Below are positions 45,453 to 54,112 of a stretch of DNA of 64,000 bases, in pieces. The translations under genes and the position numbers were made by a program. The notes beneath the pieces were generated by a model. It was not told the origin of the DNA. It ran no database searches and worked only from the letters and a program-made list of their open reading frames with translations. The stretch spans positions 147,743-211,742 of the forward strand of contig JADJLR010000009.1 of the NCBI GenBank assembly GCA_016710015.1, read 5' to 3'. Numbering within the stretch: position 1 is the first letter of the stretch; every line of letters starts with the position of its first letter. This stretch comes from Flavobacteriales bacterium (GTDB taxonomy: Bacteria; Bacteroidota; Bacteroidia; Flavobacteriales_F; PHOS-HE28).

Positions 45453-46710
45453 GCCTTCGGCGCGCGGGCGCTACATCATCCAGCACATGCTGGAGGGTAT
45501 CGGTGGGATACCGGTCCGGTTCGCGGAGGGGGAGGAGTTCCGCAGTTCGAATGGGCCTAAGTTGGTCTACGGTGCCTTGCCGGAGGCTGGAGCGTACCAC
45601 ATTCCCGCGTCCGAAGGATGGGCGCATACGCCGCTTCGAGCGCCGATCATCGATCTACAGAATGGTCGACCGAACATGTTCCCTTCCGATCACGGGGCGG
45701 ACCCGTTCGCCGTGGCGTTCTACGTTTTGAGCCTCGCTGACGAGATGCAGTGTGCTGATCGCGATGCGCACGGTCGAGTGCCGGCGAACTCCCTCTACGT
45801 GGTGCGCAACGGGCTTTCGGATCGACCGTATGTGGATGAGTGGGCGTTGCGGATGGCACAAGAACTCGAAGCGCAATGGCCCGGCCTCATCGAAGTACGT
45901 CGACAGTACACGCACACTGTCACCGTGGATATGGACAACATCCTGCGCTATGCTGGCCGACCGTTCGTGCGCGCTCTTGGCGCCAGTGCGAAGGATCTTC
46001 TCCGAGGTGCATTCGGAGAAGTCGCGGAACGATGGTCCGTGCGATCCGGTGCGCGTTTGGATCCGTACCTCGCTGTTCGCAACGTACTGCGGGAACAGCG
46101 CCAAGCCGTGGATCGTATGGTCGTCTTCTTCCTGGTCCATGGCGGGGAGCAGTACGATCATGCGGCTTCACTGGACCATCCGGATGCGATCGCGACCATC
46201 CAAGGGGCCACATTGTTCGCCGAGGTGGGTATACATCCATCCTATCGATCGAGCGATGAGGCCGGACTCCTTCGCCAAGAAACCGAACGGCTCCGGTCCG
46301 TGGTGGGCAGTGTGGCGTTGTCGCGGCAACATTTCTTGCGCTGGCGTTTACCCGACACCATGCACCAGGCCATGGAGAATGGTATCGCAGAAGAACACAG
46401 TCTAGGGTTCAGCGATCGCCTCGGGTTTCGAGCTTCGACCTGTACGCCGTTCCGTTGGTTCGATGTGGAACGCGACCAAGCGACGGGACCACTCCTGGTG
46501 CCATTTGCTGCCATGGATAGCGCCTTGATCGATCATGAGCGATGCATGCCAAGGGACGTGGTGGAACGCATGAGCGCGATGGGTGAACTGGTGCGCCAAG
46601 TGAACGGGAATTTCGTCAGTGTGTGGCATGATCGATCCTTGAGTGGGCACCGGGAGTTCGCCTCCTGGCCTGCCGTCTTCAAAGAGGTGGTCCAACGTGT
46701 ACGATCATGA
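45430..46710 (+). CDS. Polysaccharide deacetylase-like protein
   Basis: A 426-residue protein with an N-terminal domain of ~130 residues (DUF7033-like) and a C-terminal NodB-type region whose residues fit a metal-dependent deacetylase: the DxD of TVTVDMDN, the His motif VGIHPSYRS, SRQHFLRWRLPDT, DRLGFRASTCTPFRWFD and a terminal SVWHD. No signal peptide is present, so it may act in the cytoplasm on nucleotide- or lipid-linked sugars, removing acetyl groups. It overlaps its neighbours on both sides. The first motif departs from the classical TFDDG. Confidence 0.78.
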   Translation: MLLVKLDEPSARGRYIIQHMLEGIGGIPVRFAEGEEFRSSNGPKLVYGALPEAGAYHIPASEGWAHTPLRAPIIDLQNGRPNMFPSDHGADPFAVAFYVLSLADEMQCADRDAHGRVPANSLYVVRNGLSDRPYVDEWALRMAQELEAQWPGLIEVRRQYTHTVTVDMDNILRYAGRPFVRALGASAKDLLRGAFGEVAERWSVRSGARLDPYLAVRNVLREQRQAVDRMVVFFLVHGGEQYDHAASLDHPDAIATIQGATLFAEVGIHPSYRSSDEAGLLRQETERLRSVVGSVALSRQHFLRWRLPDTMHQAMENGIAEEHSLGFSDRLGFRASTCTPFRWFDVERDQATGPLLVPFAAMDSALIDHERCMPRDVVERMSAMGELVRQVNGNFVSVWHDRSLSGHREFASWPAVFKEVVQRVRS

Positions 46711-47618
46711 TCCGACACCTCCGGCACGACGAGATCGATAAAGCACGTTGGGATGCCCTGCTCATGCAATGCCCGGATCGCTCCTGGTACATGCAGAGTT
46801 GGGTATTGGACCTCTGTTGTCCTGCGTGGGAGGCGTTGGTGGATGAGGGGGAAGTGGCCATGATGCCCTTGTTGTGGCGGCGGAAGTACGGCTTCGATTA
46901 TCTCTATCAACCGTATGCGATCCAGCAGCAGGGCGTATATGCACGAGCGCATACCACAGCCTTGGATCAGGCCTTCCTTCGGGCGGTACCGGACCGATTC
47001 AAATACTGGGACATTTACGTGAATGCGCAGATGACCGTCGTTCCGGGTGGGATCGCTCAGGTGAGTGAAAGCAGCAACCACATGTTGGGTCCGGTAATGG
47101 ATCCGCAGGGCATTCGGTCCACTTATTCTCAAGGCCATCGGCGTAACCTGCGCAAGTGTGGCGAACGCCCCCCGGAGATCACGAACACGGTGGATGTTTC
47201 TGAGTTCGTGTACTTATTCACATGGACCACGGCCAAGCGATTCGGCGGTATCCCGCACGGTGGTTTGGCTTTGCTGCAGGCGATGATCGAGCACGCACTA
47301 CAGCGCGGGCAATGTGTGTTGTATGGAATTCGATCAGATGAAGAACTCATCTCGGCCATCTGTTGCATGGAATGGGAAGGGCGTTCCATCCTCTTGAAGT
47401 CCGCGAATAGTGAGGCTGGGACGGCACAACAAGCCATGTTCCACTTGGTGGATGCCTGGATCCATGCGAATGCGGACAAGCCTATGATCCTGGACTTCGC
47501 AGGTTCCAACACACCCTCCGTTGCGCGATTCAATGAGGGCTTCGGTGCGCAAGCAACGGTATATTTACGGCTGGTGCGGAACCAACTTCCGCCTTTGATC
47601 CGTTGGTTCAAGCGATGA
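46707..47618 (+). CDS. FemAB-like/GNAT-fold transferase
   Basis: A 303-residue protein with the FemAB/BioF2-like pattern: WYMQSWVLDLCCPAWEALV, MMPLLWRRKYGFDYLYQPY, YSQGHRRNLRKC and a second GNAT-like half with ILLKSANSEAGTAQQAMFHL and ILDFAGSNTPSVARFNEGFG. Such enzymes transfer amino acids or other acyl groups to amines. As the last gene of the cassette, with ATGA overlap to the deacetylase, it is a second candidate to use the carrier-protein-bound group. The next gene, upp, begins 5 bases later. Confidence 0.8.
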   Translation: MIRHLRHDEIDKARWDALLMQCPDRSWYMQSWVLDLCCPAWEALVDEGEVAMMPLLWRRKYGFDYLYQPYAIQQQGVYARAHTTALDQAFLRAVPDRFKYWDIYVNAQMTVVPGGIAQVSESSNHMLGPVMDPQGIRSTYSQGHRRNLRKCGERPPEITNTVDVSEFVYLFTWTTAKRFGGIPHGGLALLQAMIEHALQRGQCVLYGIRSDEELISAICCMEWEGRSILLKSANSEAGTAQQAMFHLVDAWIHANADKPMILDFAGSNTPSVARFNEGFGAQATVYLRLVRNQLPPLIRWFKR

Positions 47619-47622
47619 TACC

Positions 47623-48273
47623 ATGGTGATGGAATTGGTCAAACAGAAAAGCGTGGCGAGTCACTTCATCGCGGAGTTGCGTGATGTGGACATCCAGAAG
47701 GACCCCATGCGCTTCCGGCGTAATCTGGAGCGGATCGGTGAAGTGATCGCGCTGGAGTTGAGTCGCACACTGGAATACCAGGCCATCGAAGTGACCACGC
47801 CATTGGGTGTTGCACAATGTGATCGCATACTGGAGCAGCCGGTCCTCGCGACGATCCTGCGCGCAGGACTGCCACTGCATCAAGGCATGCTGAACTATTT
47901 CGATCGCGCCGATAGTGCCTTCGTCAGTGCGTACCGAAAGCATCGCAAAGGCGAGGATTCCTTCGAGATCGAAGTGGAGTACCTCTCCAGCCCTTCGCTG
48001 GAAGATCGCGTGGTGGTGCTGTGCGACCCCATGTTAGCGACCGGTCGGAGCATGGTGATGGTGTACAAAGCATTGCTCCGACTGGGTAAGCCGAAGGCCA
48101 TCCACGTGGCCGCGGCCATTGCAAGCGCAGAGGGGTTGGCGTACACCAAGCTGCACCTGCCCGCAGGTACGCGCTTTTGGATCGGTGCGGTGGATGATGA
48201 AATGACCGCGCAGGCCTATATCGTCCCTGGGTTAGGTGATGCGGGCGATCTGGCCTACGGGGCCAAAATGTGA
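47623..48273 (+). CDS. upp: Uracil phosphoribosyltransferase
   Basis: A 216-residue salvage enzyme converting uracil and PRPP to UMP. The PRPP loop is LCDPMLATGRSM, with ATILRAGLPLHQGMLNYF and the uracil-binding C-terminal IVPGLGDAGDLAYG. The start is ATG 47623; Met 3 is an equally possible start. It is the first housekeeping gene after the polysaccharide cassette on the same strand and may be read through from it. Confidence 0.95.
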   Translation: MVMELVKQKSVASHFIAELRDVDIQKDPMRFRRNLERIGEVIALELSRTLEYQAIEVTTPLGVAQCDRILEQPVLATILRAGLPLHQGMLNYFDRADSAFVSAYRKHRKGEDSFEIEVEYLSSPSLEDRVVVLCDPMLATGRSMVMVYKALLRLGKPKAIHVAAAIASAEGLAYTKLHLPAGTRFWIGAVDDEMTAQAYIVPGLGDAGDLAYGAKM

Positions 48274-48275
48274 TC

Positions 48276-48734
48276 ATGCAGAACATCTTGGCCATTCTTA
48301 CGGTCATCGTCACCGCGATGGTGAAATTCCTGTTCACTGGTCTGGTTAGCTACGGCCTAGGCTTCACCTTCATGGAGACCTTCATATACATGGCCATTGG
48401 CAGTAGCCTGGGTATGGCCATCTTCTACCTGGCCGGTCGCAGGGTCTTGGAATGGTTCAGACAGCGATTCATACGCCGATCATTGGAGCGCAAGGCCAAG
48501 GGTCTGCCACCGAAACGCGTCTTTACCCGAACGAATCGGATGATCGTGAAGTTGAAGGGCAGCTATGGGTTGTTCGGGCTTGCCGTTCTTGCTCCGCCCA
48601 CGTTATCCGTACCGATCACGGCCGTGGTCGCAGCGAAATATTTTCGACATGATCGGCGCACCTTGCCCACCTTGCTGATCTCGGTCATCATTTGGTCGGT
48701 GGTATTGAGTGCAGCATGGGGGGGCATCCGGTGA
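48276..48734 (+). CDS. Small integral membrane protein, unknown function
   Basis: A ~152-residue protein with four hydrophobic segments (ILAILTVIVTAMVKFLFTGL, FMETFIYMAIGSSLGMAIFY, GLFGLAVLAPPTLSVPI, LLISVIIWSVVLSAAWG) and a basic cytoplasmic loop (RQRFIRRSLERKAKG). I do not recognise the family. ATG 48276 is preferred; an in-frame GTG at 48270 overlaps the upp stop. Its stop overlaps the GTG start of the HAD gene. Confidence 0.7.
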   Translation: MQNILAILTVIVTAMVKFLFTGLVSYGLGFTFMETFIYMAIGSSLGMAIFYLAGRRVLEWFRQRFIRRSLERKAKGLPPKRVFTRTNRMIVKLKGSYGLFGLAVLAPPTLSVPITAVVAAKYFRHDRRTLPTLLISVIIWSVVLSAAWGGIR

Positions 48735-49426
48735 AACGATACAAGCATCTATTCTTCGACTTGGACCACACGTTGTGGGACTTCGAAACGAACTCGCGCG
48801 ACACCTTGCGGGACTTGTTCGTGGATGAGCGATTATCCGAGCGAGGTGTTCCGGATGCCGAGGCGTTCATCGAAGTCTATGAGGAGATCAACGCGGCATT
48901 GTGGCAGCGATACGAGCGAGGACGGTTGCACAAGGATGTATTGCGCGTGCTGCGTTTCCGCAATGCCCTGCTCCAGTTCGGCGTAAAGGATAACGAACTG
49001 GTGGACCGATTGGGCAGGGACTATTTGGACAATTGTCCGATGCGACCCGCACTTCTACCTGGCGCGAAGGACCTGCTGAACGATCTGGACGGGATCTATC
49101 GGATGCACATCATCACCAACGGCTTCCATGAGGTGCAACACGTGAAACTCGCGAGCAGCGCTATCACCAAGCACTTCGAACTGGTGCTCACCAGCGAGAT
49201 GGCCGGAGCGCGAAAGCCGGATCCGCGGATCTTCGAGTCCGCCTTGAAGAGAACGAAAGCAACGGCCAAAGAGTCGTTGATGATCGGTGATAGCGTCCTC
49301 GCCGATATGGAGGGTGCGCGACGAGCGGGCTGGGACCATGCGCACTTCGCACCACGCGGTGATCACGATCCACAAGCCACCTACGGCTTACAACGCTTGA
49401 GTGATCTGCGAGCGATCCTACTTTGA
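48731..49426 (+). CDS. HAD-family 5'-nucleotidase-like hydrolase (YjjG type)
   Basis: A 231-residue HAD hydrolase with motif I LFFDLDHTLWDFETN, motif II IITNGFHEVQ, and motifs III/IV in KPDPRIFESALKR and MIGDSVLADMEGARRAGW. The DHTLWDFE start is typical of the YjjG/YfnB subgroup that dephosphorylates nucleotides and related compounds. GTG 48731 overlaps the previous stop (GTGA) and is chosen; ATG 48716 is an alternative. Its 3' end overlaps the convergent unknown gene by 9 bases. Confidence 0.88.
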   Translation: MKRYKHLFFDLDHTLWDFETNSRDTLRDLFVDERLSERGVPDAEAFIEVYEEINAALWQRYERGRLHKDVLRVLRFRNALLQFGVKDNELVDRLGRDYLDNCPMRPALLPGAKDLLNDLDGIYRMHIITNGFHEVQHVKLASSAITKHFELVLTSEMAGARKPDPRIFESALKRTKATAKESLMIGDSVLADMEGARRAGWDHAHFAPRGDHDPQATYGLQRLSDLRAILL

Positions 49427-49918
49427 AGGGACGCTGTCCGGGTAGAACACGTACTCCATCAACTGCCGGGTGCCAGTGATATGGCTGTGGCGGACGAAGC
49501 GGACCATGGAGCTGCTCACCACGGCGCCCCGGTATTCGATCTCCCCTTTCTCGGGTCGGGTGATGAAGACCATACTGTCGCCGGCCACCTGCACGGGTAC
49601 GTTGTACAGGCCCATGGTGGGGTTCCCTTGGGTTTCCCGGATGAGATACTTGGGTAGGTCCTTCTCCACATCAGAGGTGCCGTTCACGCTGACTACACGG
49701 CCTTCGGGGAAGAACCGGATGAGGTACAAGAGATCGCCGATCTGATTGCGGTAGTAGCCATTGAAACGAAGCGGCAGTCCTTCGAACGGTCCGACCGTGG
49801 TTTCCGGGGAGGGCGTCTGCACGGCGGTCGTCGGTTCGTGCAGGAAACGATCAGTTATCAGGGCGATGGATAGCAGGGCGATCACCGCTACTAAGATGTA
49901 CTTGAGCGTATTGTTCAT
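49418..49918 (-). CDS. Membrane-anchored protein of unknown function
   Basis: A 166-residue protein with one N-terminal membrane segment (YILVAVIALLSIALITDRFL), a short linker and a beta-rich domain (LRFNGYYRNQIGDLLYLIRF, GRVVSVNGTSDVEKDLPKYL, RFVRHSHITGTRQLMEYVFY). I do not recognise a family. The start overlaps the psd stop by 4 bases, so it is the last gene of the psd/cdsA/ftsH run. Confidence 0.7.
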   Translation of the reverse strand: MNNTLKYILVAVIALLSIALITDRFLHEPTTAVQTPSPETTVGPFEGLPLRFNGYYRNQIGDLLYLIRFFPEGRVVSVNGTSDVEKDLPKYLIRETQGNPTMGLYNVPVQVAGDSMVFITRPEKGEIEYRGAVVSSSMVRFVRHSHITGTRQLMEYVFYPDSVPSK

Positions 49919-50583
49919 GAGCGATCCTTGAAACGGGCAATTACGGTACTAGCGCCGGTCACGGTTTGCCCGAGATCCACTTCGATCCGAGCATCCAATG
50001 GAAGCAGAAGGTCCACTCGTGAACCGAATTTGATGAAGCCGAACTCATTTCCCTGCACGGCAGTTCTGCCAACGTCGGTAAAGGTGCAGATCCGTCGTGC
50101 CAGTGCACCTGCGATCTGCCGGAAGAGCACTTCGCCGTGTACCGGATGGTTTGCCACTACGGTGCTGCGTTCATTCTCCGTACTGCTCTTCGGGTGCCAA
50201 GCCACCAGGTACTTGCCCGGATGGTATTTGTAGTAGCTCGTGGTGCCGCTGATGGGGTAGTAGTTGATGTGGACGTTCAGCGGGCTCATGAAGATTGAAA
50301 CCTGTCGACGTTTGTCCTTGAAATACTCCGGCTCGTGTACCTCTTCGATCACCACCACCTTGCCATCGCATGGAGCAATGATCCCGTTCGGGTCATTGGG
50401 TTGAGACCTTTTCGGAACTCGAAAGAACCAAATGACGATCAGCAGTACCGTGACCAACGCGGATCCAAGTAGCACACCCAACACATTCGGAAGCACGGGC
50501 CAGCGGAGCAGAGTGAAGATACCGAAAGCGACCAACGCGGTGATCAACAATATCGTAGGTGTTCCTTCGCGGTGTAATCGCAT
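49915..50583 (-). CDS. psd: Phosphatidylserine decarboxylase-related protein
   Basis: A 222-residue short-type PSD. It has two N-terminal membrane segments (TILLITALVAFGIFTLL, LLGSALVTVLLIVIWFF), then DPNGIIAPCDGKVVVIEEVHE, SIFMSPLNVHINYYPISG and the self-cleavage region FGFIKFGSRVDLLLP, where the Gly-Ser bond would generate the pyruvoyl group. It makes phosphatidylethanolamine and pairs with cdsA just upstream, which supplies CDP-diacylglycerol. Confidence 0.93.
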   Translation of the reverse strand: MRLHREGTPTILLITALVAFGIFTLLRWPVLPNVLGVLLGSALVTVLLIVIWFFRVPKRSQPNDPNGIIAPCDGKVVVIEEVHEPEYFKDKRRQVSIFMSPLNVHINYYPISGTTSYYKYHPGKYLVAWHPKSSTENERSTVVANHPVHGEVLFRQIAGALARRICTFTDVGRTAVQGNEFGFIKFGSRVDLLLPLDARIEVDLGQTVTGASTVIARFKDRS

Positions 50584-50623
50584 CGTGGTGGTCAGGGGCC
50601 AAATATAGCCGCGCTGTCCGGGA

Positions 50624-51424
50624 TCAACGGATCAGGTACAGGTAGAGCATAACGCTCGGAACGGCGAGGAAGAATCCATCGAAGCGATCGAGTATACCGC
50701 CGTGACCGGGCATCACCGTGCCGGAATCCTTCACCCTGCGGGCCCGTTTGAAGGCTGATTCCAACAGGTCGCCCAAGGTGGCGGTGATGGAGACGATGGC
50801 TGCCAAAACGATCCATTCGGTTCTGGAAAGCATCGGCTGTTGGCCTGCAATGAACCAGCCTACTCCTATGGTCAGCACCACTCCTCCGATCAGACCTTCC
50901 ACGGTCTTCTTCGGCGAGACGGCTGGCAGGAGCTTCGTGCGCCCGATGGTACGACCCACCAGATACGCACCCGTGTCGTTGGTCCACAACAGCACCATGA
51001 AAGCAGCGAATACCCACCTGCCGAAACCGAAGAAGGCAGGCAGTAGCCCAAAAGGGATGGCCACCAGTAGCAACAGGGTGAGCACCCCACCAAAAGAATG
51101 AGCAGGAGCTTCATCGCCTTTCAATAGCAGCCACGTGATCGAGGCCAACACCAGGATCATGCCTATGCCGAAGGAGTGAACCATGTGCCAGCCGGGTAAG
51201 AGGATCCCCGCAGCCAGCGCGGAATGCATGATGGCGCCCATGACCATGCTCCAACCCAAGGGTGGTCCTTCCCTCTCCCAATAGAGGAGGTGCATTTCGC
51301 GCATGCCGAGCACGCAGACCGGGAGGAAGAGCAGGGCGGTGGTGACAGGGCCTACTGCGGCCGCGCCCAAGGTGAGGGCCACGTACACAGCCCCGGTCAA
51401 TGCACGGGTACCCAACTCTTTCAT
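50624..51424 (-). CDS. cdsA: Phosphatidate cytidylyltransferase
   Basis: A 266-residue polytopic membrane protein of about eight segments, ending with the CDS signature: DLLESAFKRARRVKDSGTV followed by MPGHGGILDRFDGFF. It makes CDP-diacylglycerol for phospholipid synthesis. It overlaps the DUF2007 gene by 4 bases (ATGA) and lies 40 bases before psd. Confidence 0.95.
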   Translation of the reverse strand: MKELGTRALTGAVYVALTLGAAAVGPVTTALLFLPVCVLGMREMHLLYWEREGPPLGWSMVMGAIMHSALAAGILLPGWHMVHSFGIGMILVLASITWLLLKGDEAPAHSFGGVLTLLLLVAIPFGLLPAFFGFGRWVFAAFMVLLWTNDTGAYLVGRTIGRTKLLPAVSPKKTVEGLIGGVVLTIGVGWFIAGQQPMLSRTEWIVLAAIVSITATLGDLLESAFKRARRVKDSGTVMPGHGGILDRFDGFFLAVPSVMLYLYLIR

Positions 51425-51633
51425 GGGTCCATGTCGAATTCGGTCCGCAACAAATGGAGGGCACGGATCACGTCATCCCGTTCCACGCTCACCTCGATGT
51501 CTCCCATCATGGGGTATACCATGGACCGTTGGTCGATCACCATAGCCGGGATACCATCGGCTTCGAGTCGGCCTCGTACCAGTTCGGCTTCATGGCGGTC
51601 TCGGGCGTGTAGGATCACGGTCCAGTTCGCCAT
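51421..51633 (-). CDS. DUF2007-type small signal-transduction-like protein
   Basis: A 70-residue alpha/beta protein: WTVILHARDRHEAELVRGRL, then DGIPAMVIDQRSMVYPMMGD and ALHLLRTEFDMDP. The ferredoxin-like pattern and size match the putative signal-transducing DUF2007 domain often found with ftsH and cdsA in Bacteroidota. The function is unknown. It sits 12 bases after ftsH and overlaps cdsA. Confidence 0.82.
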   Translation of the reverse strand: MANWTVILHARDRHEAELVRGRLEADGIPAMVIDQRSMVYPMMGDIEVSVERDDVIRALHLLRTEFDMDP

Positions 51634-51645
51634 GGGCGATGCGGG

Positions 51646-53652
51646 TCAGGTGGTCGTTTGGTCCTCTGCCGGGAGTTCCGTCGGGTCCGGTTCGGTCGAC
51701 TTCTTCTCGTGTCCATTGCCCGAGGTCGGCTCCGGGTCGCGTTGGAAGGGTCGGTCTCCGAAGATCTTCTCCAGATCCTCTTTGAAGATCACCTCCTTGT
51801 CCAGTAACTGTGTGGCCAGAGCGGTCAGCTTGTCCTTGTTCTCGGTGAGGATGCGCTTCGCTCGGGCGTACTGCCCTTCCACGAGTTTGCTCAGCTCCTC
51901 ATCGATGGTCTGTGCCTGCTTTTCACTGTACGGCTTACCGAAAGTGTATTCCTGCTGTCCGCTGCTATCGTAGTAACTGATGTTGCCGATACGTTCGTTG
52001 AGGCCGTACATGGTGATCATGGCGAACGCTTGCTTGGTCACCTTCTCCAGATCGCTCAATGCGCCGGTACTCACCTTTCCGTAGATCACATCTTCCGCTG
52101 CACGACCGCCCAAAGCGGCGCACATCTCGTCCAACATCTGCTCCGTAGTCGTCAGTTGGCGCTCTTCGGGCAGGTACCAAGCGGCACCCAGGGAACGACC
52201 GCGCGGCACGATGGTGACCTTCACCAAGGGGCTGGCATGTTCCACCAACCAACTGATCGTGGCATGACCCGCTTCGTGGTAGGCAATGGCCTTCTTCTCT
52301 TCCACGGTGATGATCTTGTTCTTCTTCTCCAGACCGCCCACCACGCGATCCACCGCATCCAGGAAGTCTTGCTTGTCCACGGAATGCTTCTTCTTGCGCG
52401 CAGCGATCAATGCGGCTTCGTTGCAGATATTGGCCAGGTCCGCACCGCTGAATCCCGGGGTCTGCTTCGCGAGGAACGAAACATCCACGTTGATGTCCAA
52501 TTTCAGTGGTTTCAAGTGCACCTGCAGGATCTCTTCCCGTTCGTTCAGGTCGGGCATGTCCACGAAGATCTGCCGGTCGAAACGACCCGCACGCATCAAC
52601 GCCCGATCCAACACATCCGCACGGTTGGTGGCTCCGATCAGGATCACACCGCTGTTGGTGCCGAAGCCGTCCATCTCGGTAAGCAACTGGTTCAGGGTGT
52701 TCTCCCGTTCGTCGTTCGCGCCCATGCTTACGCTACGACCACGCGCACGCCCGACCGCATCGATCTCGTCGATGAAGATGATGGCAGGTGCCTTTTCCTT
52801 CGCTTGTTTGAAAAGATCGCGAACTCGACTGGCACCGACACCCACGAACATCTCCACGAAATCCGAACCGCTCAAGCTGAAGAACGGCACATTCGCTTCG
52901 CCTGCAATGGCCTTGGCGAGCAATGTCTTTCCAGTTCCGGGAGGACCCACGAGCAAAGCACCTTTCGGGATCTTCGCGCCGAGGTCGGTGTATTTCTTCG
53001 GGGTCTTCAGGAAGTCCACGATCTCCTGAAGTTCCTCCTTGGCTTCCGCCAGTCCTGCCACATCGTCGAAGGTCACGTTGGTGGTCTTGCTACCTTCGAA
53101 TACCTGCGCACGGCTCTTGCCGATATTGAAGATCTGTCCGCCCGGACCGCCGCCACCGCCCAATCGACGCATCACGAACATCCAGATGGCGATCATGGCA
53201 CCGAAGAAGAGGATCCAATACAGGATGTCCCAGCCTCGCGTGTCCTGCGTTTCGTATTCGTACGGGATGCCATACTTCTTGGCATCGGTCACGATCTCGT
53301 TCTTCTGCACATCGGCCGTGCCTTGGTTGAAGGCGTAGTGCGGCCCTACGATGTTGTCTCCGGAAATGGGCGAGCCTTTGATCTTGCTTCTGTGCGGCTC
53401 CTTGCCCAAGCGGTCCTTTTTGATGAAAACCTTCACCACCTGATCGTTCACGATCACGATGTGGTCCACATCCCCTTTGGAGGCCATCTCTTGGTACTCC
53501 ATCGGGTTGATCTTGACCATCGACCCGGTGTTCTGGAACAGGTTGATGGAAAGGATCGCCAGGATGATGATCCCGTAGATCCAATAAAAGTTGAAGGAGC
53601 GCTTAGGCTTCTCCTTCTCCGGTTGCTCGTTGCGTTTGTCCTTGTTCTCCAC
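51646..53652 (-). CDS. ftsH: ATP-dependent zinc metalloprotease FtsH
   Basis: A 668-residue membrane AAA+ protease. Two membrane segments (FNFYWIYGIIILAILSINLF and WDILYWILFFGAMIAIWMFV) flank a periplasmic domain. Then come Walker A GPPGTGKT (about 236–243), Walker B AIIFIDEIDAVGR, the SRH region RFDRQIFVDMPDL, and the zinc site HEAGH (about 459–463). The acidic and Pro/Thr-rich C-terminus is typical. It degrades misfolded membrane proteins and regulates LPS and lipid enzymes in some bacteria. Here it shares a transcript with cdsA and psd. Confidence 0.97.
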   Translation of the reverse strand: MENKDKRNEQPEKEKPKRSFNFYWIYGIIILAILSINLFQNTGSMVKINPMEYQEMASKGDVDHIVIVNDQVVKVFIKKDRLGKEPHRSKIKGSPISGDNIVGPHYAFNQGTADVQKNEIVTDAKKYGIPYEYETQDTRGWDILYWILFFGAMIAIWMFVMRRLGGGGGPGGQIFNIGKSRAQVFEGSKTTNVTFDDVAGLAEAKEELQEIVDFLKTPKKYTDLGAKIPKGALLVGPPGTGKTLLAKAIAGEANVPFFSLSGSDFVEMFVGVGASRVRDLFKQAKEKAPAIIFIDEIDAVGRARGRSVSMGANDERENTLNQLLTEMDGFGTNSGVILIGATNRADVLDRALMRAGRFDRQIFVDMPDLNEREEILQVHLKPLKLDINVDVSFLAKQTPGFSGADLANICNEAALIAARKKKHSVDKQDFLDAVDRVVGGLEKKNKIITVEEKKAIAYHEAGHATISWLVEHASPLVKVTIVPRGRSLGAAWYLPEERQLTTTEQMLDEMCAALGGRAAEDVIYGKVSTGALSDLEKVTKQAFAMITMYGLNERIGNISYYDSSGQQEYTFGKPYSEKQAQTIDEELSKLVEGQYARAKRILTENKDKLTALATQLLDKEVIFKEDLEKIFGDRPFQRDPEPTSGNGHEKKSTEPDPTELPAEDQTTT

Positions 53653-53670
53653 GTTCGTTCGATCTACCGT

Positions 53671-54042
53671 TCAAGCCACATTCTCATACCTCCTGCTGGC
53701 TGCATCTCCCCACAGGTCTTCCAATGCGTAATACCCACGCTTGTCCTTGTGGAAGATATGCACCACCACATCAACGAAATCCAGCAACACCCATTCGGAA
53801 TTGCTCAGGCCCTCTGTATGCCAAGGCTTTTCACCTGCTTTCTCCAAGGCGAAACGCTCCACCGATCGCAGGATCGCGTCCACCTGTGTGCCCGAATCGC
53901 CATGGCAAATGATGAAATGATCGCTTACCGTATTGGGCACTTCTCGCAGGTCCAAATGAACGATGTCCTTCCCCTTCACCTCTTGGATCCCTTCCACTAC
54001 GGCCTCCACAAGAAGGGTCGAGGCCCCTGAAGCATTCTTCAT
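53671..54042 (-). CDS. rsfS: Ribosome silencing factor RsfS
   Basis: A 123-residue RsfS/Iojap protein: VEGIQEVKGKDIVHLDLREV, VSDHFIICHGDSGTQVDAI and the core GLSNSEWVLLDFVDVVVHIF with GYYALEDLWGDA. It binds L14 on the large subunit and blocks subunit joining under starvation. It is the first gene of the minus-strand ftsH run and lies divergent to birA, 70 bases away. Confidence 0.95.
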   Translation of the reverse strand: MKNASGASTLLVEAVVEGIQEVKGKDIVHLDLREVPNTVSDHFIICHGDSGTQVDAILRSVERFALEKAGEKPWHTEGLSNSEWVLLDFVDVVVHIFHKDKRGYYALEDLWGDAASRRYENVA

Positions 54043-54061
54043 CCGATTATCTTGGTCCGTT

Positions 54062-54069
54062 CAAAGGTA
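54062..54069 (-). promoter_or_regulatory. Promoter −7 box (TACCTTTG on minus strand) of rsfS–ftsH run
   Basis: CAAAGGTA on the plus strand reads TACCTTTG on the minus strand, matching TAnnTTTG, about 20 bases before the rsfS ATG. No clear −33 TTG is seen. Confidence 0.45.
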
Positions 54070-54112
54070 CGAAGTTACCTCCTGTGCGATCGGGGGTTGA
54101 AAGCGTTGGGCC

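Noticed and set aside
52030..54030. A 666-codon open frame on the plus strand opposite ftsH and rsfS
   Set aside because: It exactly mirrors two well-conserved genes, has no recognisable domains and arises from codon bias.
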